A stretch of DNA of 64,000 nucleotides from Chitinolyticbacter albus (lineage in GTDB: Bacteria; Pseudomonadota; Gammaproteobacteria; Burkholderiales; Chitinibacteraceae), in NCBI RefSeq assembly GCF_024437655.1, contig NZ_JANBVF010000001.1, positions 248,001 through 312,000 on the forward strand, in the 5' to 3' direction. The stretch's first letter is position 1; the number at the start of each line of letters is the position of its first letter. The translations under genes and the position numbers were made by a program. The notes under the pieces are model-generated. The model was not told the DNA's origin, did not search any database, and saw only the letters and a program-made list of their open reading frames with translations. Positions 27,903 to 35,518 of the stretch are shown here, piece by piece.

Positions 27903-28358
27903 TCAGCGCAACAGGCGCGCGTCGAAATCGAACGGTGCTTCGACACGCGCGGTCACGCCGCGTGCCGCGAGCTGGGCGGGGTTCAGCATTAGATTGGATT
28001 CCAGCGGCACGATCACCGAAGGCACATACAGCGCGAGCTGCCCGGATTCGCGCAGCCAGCGCGTGCCGGCGTCGCGGCTGGCGTCGCCCGGCGGCACCGC
28101 ATCCCAGTCCCGCGGTGGGGTGACGCTGCCATACAGCGCGTCGTCGTCGGGCAACTCAATCACCACCAGCTGGTAGTCGCGCGGCATCAGCCCCGGTTCA
28201 GGTAGATGGGCCAGTACCTCCAGCGCGCACAACGCCCGGCTGCTCGCCGCATAGACGGCCGGCACGTCGCGATGATTCCAGCGCCCGCCCTCCAGCGCCG
28301 CGCCGTAGCCGGAAAGATCGGTGGCGTAAGCGGCGCGGGCGATGCGCCAGACCTTCAA
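27903..28358 (-). CDS. RES-domain toxin (NAD+-degrading)
   Basis: A 151-residue RES-family toxin. The name-giving residues are visible: Arg in VWRIAR, Glu in ALCALEVLAHL and Ser in VPSVIVPLESNLMLNP, also GGRWNHRDVPAVYAASS. Characterised members (Res, MbcT) degrade NAD+. The start codon is TTG and overlaps the antitoxin stop as TTGA, which would keep toxin output low and tied to antitoxin translation. Complete length, likely active. Confidence 0.9.
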   Translation of the reverse strand: MKVWRIARAAYATDLSGYGAALEGGRWNHRDVPAVYAASSRALCALEVLAHLPEPGLMPRDYQLVVIELPDDDALYGSVTPPRDWDAVPPGDASRDAGTRWLRESGQLALYVPSVIVPLESNLMLNPAQLAARGVTARVEAPFDFDARLLR

Positions 28359-28816
28359 AAAACGCCCCCGTACTGGATGGTGACCAGCACGCGGCGCACT
28401 TCCTGCGCGCCGATCTCGGTATCGAGCATGGAGAACGGCGTAGCGCCGTTGAACGCGCGCGACGGCAGCGTCAGCCAGCGCTTGGCCTGCGCCGCATCAC
28501 CAAAGGCCGCGACGGCGCGATCGGTGATCTCGGCAATGCGCGCCACGCGTTCGCTCTCGGCCACGCCCAGCGTCTTGTTTTCCTTGGTCAGACGGGCCGC
28601 GGTGGAGGCCGGCAGGTGCAGCACGCCATACACCGCCTGCTTGGGGATATCGAATTCGTCCGAGATGCCTTGTAGCACATCGGCGGACATACCCTCGCGG
28701 ATCAGCGCGATACGACGCGCCGGCGACGCTTGTGCCAGCTCCGACGACAACAGGCGAAAACTGCTGTTCTTGTCGGCTTCGCCAAGCCGGGCAAGACGGA
28801 TTGCGTTTTGAGCCAT
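28355..28816 (-). CDS. Xre/MbcA/ParS-type antitoxin (DUF2384)
   Basis: A 153-residue antitoxin paired with the RES toxin. The N-terminal part (about 20-85) is a helix-turn-helix region (DVLQGISDEFDIPKQAVYGVL). The C-terminal DUF2384 toxin-binding domain has ERVARIAEITDRAVAAFGD and WLTLPSRAFNGATPFSMLDTEIG. An AGGAG site precedes the ATG. The C-terminal tail ending in GGVF fits the RES active site in related complexes. It probably represses its own operon from the double site just upstream. Confidence 0.91.
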   Translation of the reverse strand: MAQNAIRLARLGEADKNSSFRLLSSELAQASPARRIALIREGMSADVLQGISDEFDIPKQAVYGVLHLPASTAARLTKENKTLGVAESERVARIAEITDRAVAAFGDAAQAKRWLTLPSRAFNGATPFSMLDTEIGAQEVRRVLVTIQYGGVF

Positions 28817-28831
28817 GCTGGGCTCCTAAAG

Positions 28832-28863
28832 CTCATTTGAGATTAAATAATAACTCAAACGAG
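28832..28863 (-). promoter_or_regulatory. double operator of the RES/Xre toxin-antitoxin operon
   Basis: Two ten-base sites of the form CTCANNYGAG, CTCATTTGAG (28832-28841) and CTCAAACGAG (28854-28863), lie 22 bases apart centre to centre, two helical turns, flanking an AT-rich -10 region. They start 16 bases before the antitoxin ATG. Binding by the antitoxin is inferred. Confidence 0.6.
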
Positions 28864-28907
28864 ACAAATGGGGGGGGCGTCGTATTGCACCCGGCACAGC
28901 GTGTCCT

Positions 28908-29360
28908 TTAATGCAGGCCCAAGCCCCGGGCCATGAAGGCAGCGAGGATAGGCAGCAACACCAGCAAGTGGCTCTCGATCATCAAACAGGAACGAACCCG
29001 GCGCAGGTCGGCCGCTTCCGGCACAAAGCCAGGATCGGCCAGCACCGCCCGCCGCCACGCCTGGAAACGTCGGGTTGGATAGACCGAGATCAGGCCGATC
29101 AGTACGAATAGCGTGATCTTGGCGTGGAACACCGGGTTGGATAGATAGAACGCCGCGCCCTTGGCACCGAAATAGAGGCGTGCCAGGCCACTGGCCAGCA
29201 CGATCATCGCCGACAGGAAATAGACGATGTCGTAACGCGCCAGGCGCGCGGCGGCGACAGGCATCCATTCGCGCTTGACCAGCACGGTCTCGATCGCGAG
29301 AAAGGTGATCAGGACAAAGATCGCCAGGAAGTGGGTGGCGGCAAGGACGGCGTCGAGCAT
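28908..29360 (-). CDS. DUF2214 family membrane protein
   Basis: A 150-residue inner-membrane protein with four predicted helices: ATHFLAIFVLITFLAIETVLV, DIVYFLSAMIVLASGLARLYF, ITLFVLIGLISVYPT and a C-terminal LLVLLPILAAFMARG. The His in the first helix and VFHAKITLF resemble the DUF2214 group. Function unknown. It stands alone, followed by the toxin-antitoxin promoter. Confidence 0.8.
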   Translation of the reverse strand: MLDAVLAATHFLAIFVLITFLAIETVLVKREWMPVAAARLARYDIVYFLSAMIVLASGLARLYFGAKGAAFYLSNPVFHAKITLFVLIGLISVYPTRRFQAWRRAVLADPGFVPEAADLRRVRSCLMIESHLLVLLPILAAFMARGLGLH

Positions 29361-29875
29361 GAAAACTCCGGGGGAAAATGGAACGCCCCGCAGCTTGGCT
29401 CAGCGGCAGTGCCACCGCAAGCACAGGCCCACAGGGCCGTGACATTCATGCCCACTGGATGGGTAATCCATTAAATCACGACTACTTCCAGCACATTTAT
29501 TGACCGTTCATCTGCTCGTGAATGGCTGTAATTCCATTCCAATGCAATTTTTCTTACGTAAGCGTTCCACCCTCTCCACCACAATTATTATTTCACTTTT
29601 GTTGCATCGCACCACACACGCCTTGGTCTACCTGCAAAATTCACACTTACATTGTTTGTTTACAGTAAAAGGTGTCTTTTTTTCCTGCAGCGCATGCACA
29701 TCCGCTTAGCTTTCAAATACATCAGAACATGATTAATTAATTATTTGCATCCTGCCTTGATGGCCGATCAATATGTTTTCCGCCGCAATGCCACATCGGC
29801 ATGTGGGCTCGTTGCGAATCCAATCGCTGCTTCGAATTGATCTGGTTTAGGGTCATTCAACTGGGTAGGGCGAAA
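29361..29875. other. 515-base AT-rich upstream region of the homospermidine synthase gene
   Basis: The base composition drops sharply here compared with the GC-rich surroundings, especially 29460-29880, with TTAATTAATTATTT around 29731-29745 and many T runs. I see no gene; a 69-codon open frame (29500-29709) has no family resemblance. The region probably holds the promoter, with GGTAGGG just before the start at 29876. An inverted repeat TTGAT-GGCCG-ATCAA lies at 29757-29771. Such AT-rich segments are usual targets of H-NS/MvaT-type silencers and signs of transfer. Confidence 0.6.
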
Positions 29876-31285
29876 ATGATCGAAACTCACTATGAATTCA
29901 CGGGAAAAGTACTCATCGTCGGCTTTGGATCGATAGGGCAAGGGGTACTCCCACTATTGCTCCGACACTTCCAATTAAAACCGTCCCATATCAGCATCGT
30001 AGCAGCTGATTACGATGGCTGTGAAATAGCGGCGCGATATGGAATACGCCTGACCGCCATAGAATTAACCGAAGTCAATTACCGTCAGGTGTTGGCTCCC
30101 ATGTTGGAGCCGGGCGATTTTCTGGTCAATGTGTCCAATGACGTCGCGAGTTTTTCATTGATCGAGCTTTGTCAAAGGCTGGGAGCGCTCTATATCGACA
30201 CCTGCATTGAACCCTGGGCTGGCGGCTATACCAATACCCGAATTCCACCGCGGGAACGCAGCAATTACGCCCTGCGCGAACAGGTGCTCACATTGCGCAA
30301 GGATTTCCCCCACGGCCCCACCAGTGTGCTGACCCATGGCGCCAATCCCGGGCTGGTTTCGCATTTCGTCAAACAGGCGCTGATGGATCTGGCCGATGCG
30401 AGCCACCAGAAAATCGATCCGCCGACGAGTCGTGCCGGCTGGGCGCAACTGGCACGGCATCTGGGCATCCGCGTGATCCAGGTTGCCGAGCGGGATTTCC
30501 AGCAGGCATCGCCGCGCAAGCAGCCGGACGAGTTCGTCAACACCTGGTCGGTGGAAGGCTTCGTCGGCGAGGGTTGCCAGCCGGCTGAGCTGGGCTGGGG
30601 CAGCCACGAGCAACACTTTCCGCACGATGGTCATCGACATCCCCATGGTTGCCGCTCGGCCATCTTCCTCAACCAGCCGGGCGCGGCGACGCGCGTGCGC
30701 AGCTGGACCCCACAGGCCGGCGCTTATCACGGCTTTTTGATCACCCATAGCGAAGCGATTTCGATCGCCGACTATCTCACCATCGGCAAGGGCGACACCC
30801 CCGATTACCGGCCGACCGTGTACTACGCCTACCACCCGTGCGACGACGCGGTGCTGTCGCTGCACGAACTGGCCGGCCGCAACTGGCAGCTGCAACCCAA
30901 GATCAAGCTGGTCAAGGAAGAGATCGAGCATGGCCACGACGAGCTGGGCGTGCTGCTGCTCGGGCATGCCTGGGGCGGCTACTGGTTCGGCTCGCGCCTC
31001 GATATCACCGAGGCCCGGCTGCTGGCCCCGCACAACGGTGCCACCAGCCTGCAGGTAACTGCGGCCGTCGTCGCCGCCATGGACTGGGCAATCCGCCATC
31101 CCACCGAGGGCATCGTCGAGCCGGAGGACCTGCCCTACGACGAGATCCTGGCCTTCTGCCGCCCTTACCTCGGCGAGCTGCTCGGCGCCTACACCAGCTG
31201 GAATCCCTTGCAGGATCGCGGCTGGATCTTTCCCGAAGAGGTCGATCACACCGACCCGTGGCAATTCAAGAACTTCAGAGTTTAA
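29876..31285 (+). CDS. homospermidine synthase
   Basis: A 469-residue NAD-dependent homospermidine synthase (bacterial type), which joins the aminobutyl group of one putrescine to a second putrescine and releases ammonia. The Rossmann motif VGFGSIGQG is near residues 15-23; SNDVASFSLIELC, DTCIEPWAGGY and LTHGANPGLVSHFVKQAL are family signatures. The start at 29876 is preceded by TAGGG; the frame is open from 29801. The first 140 codons use A/T-rich codons (ATA, TTA, GGA), while the rest is GC-rich like the neighbours. It is 18 bases upstream of the acyl-ligase/reductase gene and almost certainly co-transcribed. Confidence 0.9.
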   Translation: MIETHYEFTGKVLIVGFGSIGQGVLPLLLRHFQLKPSHISIVAADYDGCEIAARYGIRLTAIELTEVNYRQVLAPMLEPGDFLVNVSNDVASFSLIELCQRLGALYIDTCIEPWAGGYTNTRIPPRERSNYALREQVLTLRKDFPHGPTSVLTHGANPGLVSHFVKQALMDLADASHQKIDPPTSRAGWAQLARHLGIRVIQVAERDFQQASPRKQPDEFVNTWSVEGFVGEGCQPAELGWGSHEQHFPHDGHRHPHGCRSAIFLNQPGAATRVRSWTPQAGAYHGFLITHSEAISIADYLTIGKGDTPDYRPTVYYAYHPCDDAVLSLHELAGRNWQLQPKIKLVKEEIEHGHDELGVLLLGHAWGGYWFGSRLDITEARLLAPHNGATSLQVTAAVVAAMDWAIRHPTEGIVEPEDLPYDEILAFCRPYLGELLGAYTSWNPLQDRGWIFPEEVDHTDPWQFKNFRV

Positions 31286-31303
31286 CCAGGGAGCCCGTAC
31301 ATC

Positions 31304-34300
31304 ATGGATCACCATGGCAACATGGCCCGGCTGGACGATGTCCTGTCCTACTGGGCCGAGCAACAGCCGCGACGTAAGGCCTATACCGAACTCGATGCCG
31401 AGGGCGCGGAGGTTGAGAGCATCAGTTACGAGCAGCTGGCGGCACGTGCCGGGGCCCTGGCGGTGCGGCTGCGCACGCTGGCCGAGCCCGGGCAGCATGT
31501 GATCCTGGCCTACCCGGCCGGGGTCGACTTCATGGTCGCCTTCTTCGGCTGCATGTACGCCGGTCTCGTCGCCGCGCCCGTGCCCTTGCCCAAGCGCAAT
31601 CGACCCAATGCGCGGCTGGCGCAGATGGTGGCGGCATCCGATGCCGCGCTGCTGTTAAGCAACAGTGCGACGCTGCAATGGATGGGCAGCGTACTGGTGC
31701 GCGAGGCGGACTGGCCGGCCCGCGTCACCCTCGTGGCCAGTGATGACGGGACCACCGCCCCATCCGCCACCCCGCCGAGCCAGGCGCAGCATCCTATTGA
31801 ACGTGGACCGCAGGCCTTCACCCAGTTCACCTCCGGCTCCACCTCGCTGCCCAAGGGGGTGATGATCAGCCACGAGGCCTGTCTCTACAACCTGCAGATG
31901 GCCCGCTCGGTGAGCGGTGCGCGATCCGATTCGGTGTTCGTCAGCTGGCTGCCGCATTACCACGACCTCGGGCTTGTCGCCCACCTGTTACACAGCTTCT
32001 ACTGCGGCAGCCACTGCGTGGTACTGGCGCCATCGACCTTTGTCGCCCAGCCCGTGCAATGGTTGCGCGCGATCAGCCGCTATCACGGCCAGTACACCGG
32101 CGCACCGAATTTCGCCTACCAGCTGTGCCTCGATCGCATCGGTGAGGCAGAACGACAAAGGCTGGATCTCTCCAGCCTGAAGATGGCGATCAACGCCGCC
32201 GAGCCCGTCCAGGCGCAGACGGTGCGCGATTTCTGCGCGGGCTTCGCCGTCAGCGGCTTCGAGCCCCGGATGTTCCTGCCCGCCTTCGGCATGGCCGAGG
32301 CCACGGTGTTCGTTGCATCGGGCACGCTCGACGACGAGCCGGTGTACAAGCAGATCGACGCGATGGCGCTCTACACCGAAGGCGTGGCGCGGCCAGCGCA
32401 GCCCGGTCGTGAAGCGAAGGAGCTGGTGGGCTGCGGCCACGGCAAGTTGCACCAGCGGCTCACCATCGTCGATGCGCAGACCCGCCTTGCGCTCCCTGCC
32501 AACCGCGTCGGCGAAATCTGGGTACATGGGCCCAATGTGATGACGGGCTACTACAAGCGGCCAGAAGCCAATGCCGAGGCCTTCGGCACGCTCGATAGCG
32601 ACGATCAGCGCCAGCTACGCACCGGCGATCTGGGCTTTATCGATGAGACGGGCGAGCTCTTCATCACCGGCCGGATCAAGGATCTGATCATCATCAACGG
32701 CGCCAACTTCTATCCGCAGGATATCGAGGCGTGCGTCGAGGCAAGCCACGCGGCGTTGCGCCGCGACGGCAGCGCGGCGTTCGGCATCAGCGATGGCATC
32801 TCGGAGCGGCTGGTGCTGTTTGCCGAAGTGGACAAGGACACCGCGCAGCGCGCGGCCGGCGATCCGTCATTGCTCGACGCCATTGCCGAAGAGATCGGCG
32901 CCGCCGTCACCCAGCACTTCGAACTCGCCGTCGCGCATATCGTGTTCCTCAAGCCCACCCAGCTGCCCAAGACCTCCAGCGGCAAAGTGCGGCGCCAGGA
33001 ATGCAAACAGCGTTTCTTGCAGCAGCACCCCGAACGACTCTCGCAATGGCCGAGTGCCACTCCCCCCCACCCCGAGGAAAGGAAACAGCCGATGTACAAC
33101 ATAGAAAAGGCGTTGCAACGCGTGACCGACATGGGCGCGGAGCACCTGCGCGTATTCAGCCTGCTCACCCAGATCCTTACCGCGCGCTACAAGCTGCGCC
33201 TGGCGGATTTCGACATCGACAAGTCGATCTTCTTCTACGGGATCGATTCGCTCAGCATCATCGATATCCACGCCGAGATGGAAAAGAAGCTGGAACGCTC
33301 CATCCCCACGGTGGCGTTCTTCCATGCCAACACCGTGATCGAGATGATCGACGATATCGTCATCGGCATGACCGATCGCAGCCAGTTCGATCGCCGCATC
33401 GCCGAAGGCCGCACGCTGCGCGAGGAGGTCGATCAATCGGTGTCCTATCTCGCCGAGAAGCTCGACAAGGTCAAGGGCAGCTCCGACGGCGCCATCGGCC
33501 GCCGCACCTTGCTGACCGGCGCATCGGGTTTCGTGGGCGTGGCGCTGCTCAAGGAAATTCTGGAGCGGTCGGACGCCGCCGTGGTATGCATGGTGCGCGC
33601 CGCCGACGAGGCCGCCGCGCTCAAGCGCATCCGCAATACCTCGGCCAAGTATGCGTTGACGCTGCCACAGGGCTGGGAGTCACGCGTCTCGGTCATGATC
33701 GGCGACATGTCCAAGCCGCAGTTCGGCCTCACCGACACCGATTACCAGCGCTATGCCGCCGAGATCGACAGCATCTACCACTGCGCGGCCATCGATAACT
33801 TCTACCTGCCGTACAGCGTGATGCGCAAGACCAATGTGCTGGGCGCGATCGAGGTGCTCGATTTCGCGCTGCACACACAGCTCAAGCCCATCTTCTATAT
33901 CTCCAGCTGCGCCGTCTCGATGCTGGAAGGCAAGGAAGAGAACACCGAGGTGACCGGTCTCGTGAACGGCTACGCGCAGAGCAAGTTCGTCGTCGAGCAG
34001 ATCATGCTGGAGCTGGCCGAGCGCGGCTACCCGCTGGTCAACTACCGGCTGGGCTATCTGTACAACCTGCGGGTGCAGGACGTGGCCGACAACACCCCGT
34101 TCGAAAAGCTGTTGCAACAGGTGGAAGCTGCTTACGGCGAACTCGACGAAGAGCTGATCATCGACGCCGATGCCTTCGAGAACTTCCTCTCGGTCATTCC
34201 GCAGATCGGCGCCTTCCCGCTCATGGATGCCGATTTCGACCTGACCCCGGTCGAGTACGCGGCCAAGGCCATCGTCGCCACCACGGTGCTGCCAGCCGCC

Positions 34301-34621
34301 AAACGCAAGACCACCTACACCTTCTACAACCCCAAACCCCTGCACTGGCAGGATGTGGCCACCTACTTCAAAAAGGAACACCCGGACATCGAGCTGGTTG
34401 CGCTGCCCGAGTTCCTGGATCGCTACGAGGACTACATCCGCAAGACCAACCGCGTCAGCGTGAAGCTGCTGAAATCCGTGGTGTCGCACCGGCTGGATCA
34501 CCAGCTGAACGTGATGTTCCGCCATGTGGAAAACGATCACGCCACGCAGTTCAAGGCATGGTGCCCGCCGTGCGATGCGCGCTTCACCCACTACTACGTG
34601 GATTTCGCCGTCAACGGTTAA
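31304..34621 (+). CDS. fatty acyl-AMP ligase / acyl carrier protein / thioester reductase fusion
   Basis: A 1105-residue three-part enzyme. Residues about 10-575 are a fatty acyl-AMP ligase: FTSGSTSLPKGVMISH, SWLPHYHDLGLV, FGMAEATVFVASG, RTGDLGFI, ITGRIKDLIIINGANFYPQDIE and catalytic Lys in LPKTSSGK. An acyl carrier domain (about 600-680) has FYGIDSLS with the phosphopantetheine Ser near 649. A thioester-reductase domain follows (GASGFVG 739-745; catalytic YAQSK 890-894). The chain is thus activated, tethered and released by NAD(P)H reduction as aldehyde or alcohol. No condensation or ketosynthase domain and no phosphopantetheinyl transferase gene is nearby. Substrate unknown; the homospermidine synthase neighbour suggests a polyamine conjugate. 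Confidence 0.92.
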   Translation: MDHHGNMARLDDVLSYWAEQQPRRKAYTELDAEGAEVESISYEQLAARAGALAVRLRTLAEPGQHVILAYPAGVDFMVAFFGCMYAGLVAAPVPLPKRNRPNARLAQMVAASDAALLLSNSATLQWMGSVLVREADWPARVTLVASDDGTTAPSATPPSQAQHPIERGPQAFTQFTSGSTSLPKGVMISHEACLYNLQMARSVSGARSDSVFVSWLPHYHDLGLVAHLLHSFYCGSHCVVLAPSTFVAQPVQWLRAISRYHGQYTGAPNFAYQLCLDRIGEAERQRLDLSSLKMAINAAEPVQAQTVRDFCAGFAVSGFEPRMFLPAFGMAEATVFVASGTLDDEPVYKQIDAMALYTEGVARPAQPGREAKELVGCGHGKLHQRLTIVDAQTRLALPANRVGEIWVHGPNVMTGYYKRPEANAEAFGTLDSDDQRQLRTGDLGFIDETGELFITGRIKDLIIINGANFYPQDIEACVEASHAALRRDGSAAFGISDGISERLVLFAEVDKDTAQRAAGDPSLLDAIAEEIGAAVTQHFELAVAHIVFLKPTQLPKTSSGKVRRQECKQRFLQQHPERLSQWPSATPPHPEERKQPMYNIEKALQRVTDMGAEHLRVFSLLTQILTARYKLRLADFDIDKSIFFYGIDSLSIIDIHAEMEKKLERSIPTVAFFHANTVIEMIDDIVIGMTDRSQFDRRIAEGRTLREEVDQSVSYLAEKLDKVKGSSDGAIGRRTLLTGASGFVGVALLKEILERSDAAVVCMVRAADEAAALKRIRNTSAKYALTLPQGWESRVSVMIGDMSKPQFGLTDTDYQRYAAEIDSIYHCAAIDNFYLPYSVMRKTNVLGAIEVLDFALHTQLKPIFYISSCAVSMLEGKEENTEVTGLVNGYAQSKFVVEQIMLELAERGYPLVNYRLGYLYNLRVQDVADNTPFEKLLQQVEAAYGELDEELIIDADAFENFLSVIPQIGAFPLMDADFDLTPVEYAAKAIVATTVLPAAKRKTTYTFYNPKPLHWQDVATYFKKEHPDIELVALPEFLDRYEDYIRKTNRVSVKLLKSVVSHRLDHQLNVMFRHVENDHATQFKAWCPPCDARFTHYYVDFAVNG

Positions 34622-34636
34622 GCACCGGTCCAACCC

Positions 34637-34680
34637 GCCGGCGTGGGTCGTCGCGATGGCCGCCCACGCCGGCCCTTCTT
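34637..34680 (+). terminator. hairpin after the acyl-ligase/reductase gene
   Basis: GCCGGCGTGGG (34637-34647) pairs perfectly with CCCACGCCGGC (34663-34673), 15 bases apart, followed by CCTTCTT. A likely terminator or attenuator 16 bases after the stop, separating the two-gene unit from the exporter gene. Confidence 0.6.
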
Positions 34681-34723
34681 ACTGCAGCCGCTTTGTGCGG
34701 CTGCGCCGTTACGCGGAGCCCGC

Positions 34724-35047
34724 ATGCACTGGGTTTATCTGATCCTTGCCATCGTGTTCGAAGTGGCCGGCACCACCAGCATGAAGCTGTCCGAAGGGTT
34801 CACCCGGCTCTGGCCCAGCATCCTGATCTTCGTGTGCTACAGCCTGTGCGCGGGCTTTATCACGCTGGCGCTCAAGCGGCTGGAAATCTCGGTCGCCTAC
34901 GCCATCTGGGCGGGCATCGGCACGGCGCTGATCGCGCTGGTGGGGATGCTCTACTTCAAGGAACCGGTGACCGCCGTGAAGATCGCTTCGCTGGTGCTGA
35001 TCGTCGCCGGCATTGCGGGCCTCAACCTGAGCGGGGTCAGCCGATGA
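34724..35047 (+). CDS. SMR-family multidrug/cation exporter
   Basis: A 107-residue four-helix small multidrug resistance protein. The essential membrane Glu is in the first helix (LAIVFEVAGTTSMKLSEGF), and YAIWAGIGTALIALVGMLYFKE is the EmrE-type signature. It should work as a dimer in the inner membrane, exchanging protons for cationic substrates. Some relatives (MdtI/MdtJ) export spermidine, which is notable beside a homospermidine synthase, though those act as heteropairs and this is a single gene. Ends overlapping the DUF2147 gene (ATGA). Confidence 0.9.
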   Translation: MHWVYLILAIVFEVAGTTSMKLSEGFTRLWPSILIFVCYSLCAGFITLALKRLEISVAYAIWAGIGTALIALVGMLYFKEPVTAVKIASLVLIVAGIAGLNLSGVSR

Positions 35048-35484
35048 AGGCCCGTCTCGCACTCGTCGCACTGCTGCTCGCCGCGGCGTCGGCCCGCGCG
35101 GCCGACAGCCCCAGCGGCCTGTGGCGTTTCGTCGACGATGATTCGGTGATCGAATTCAGCACCTGCAATGGCTCGGCCGACACGCTGTGCGCCGTCTTGC
35201 GCAAGCTGCCCAATGCGAAAGCGCTGGCGGCACTGTCGGCGCAGCAGCGCCGCGAAGCCCCCTCCTGGTGCGGTAAGCCCCTGGTCGGCGCACTGACGCG
35301 GGATGAACCCGATCAATGGCGAGGCGGCTGGGTCTACGATCCGCAGACGGCTCAACGCTATCGCGCCACGCTCAAGCAGACCGCGCCCGACCAGCTGGAG
35401 CTGCTGGCCTTTGTCGGTTCCGAGTGGTTATCCGAGCGCATGGCGCTGGAGCCCTGGCGCGCAGCAGCGCCGACCTGCCCGTGA
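35044..35484 (+). CDS. DUF2147-like secreted protein
   Basis: A 146-residue protein with a signal peptide (MKARLALVALLLAAASARA, cleavage near ARA-AD). The mature part SPSGLWRFVDDDSVIEFSTC resembles the DUF2147 opening, with GGWVYDPQTAQRYRATLK and a C-terminal WLSERMALEPW. Four Cys could form disulfides in the periplasm. Start overlaps the SMR gene stop as ATGA, so the two are translationally coupled. Function unknown. Confidence 0.75.
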   Translation: MKARLALVALLLAAASARAADSPSGLWRFVDDDSVIEFSTCNGSADTLCAVLRKLPNAKALAALSAQQRREAPSWCGKPLVGALTRDEPDQWRGGWVYDPQTAQRYRATLKQTAPDQLELLAFVGSEWLSERMALEPWRAAAPTCP

Positions 35485-35518
35485 TCGATCCGCTCGCCGC
35501 CGCTATTGAGGTGCGAGC

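Noticed and set aside
29500-29709. 69-codon frame in the AT-rich region before homospermidine synthase
   Set aside because: No ribosome site, no family resemblance, odd composition; most likely chance.
29757-29771. TTGAT-GGCCG-ATCAA as an FNR/ANR site
   Set aside because: The spacer is five bases rather than four, so it would not fit FNR/ANR; kept only as an inverted repeat.
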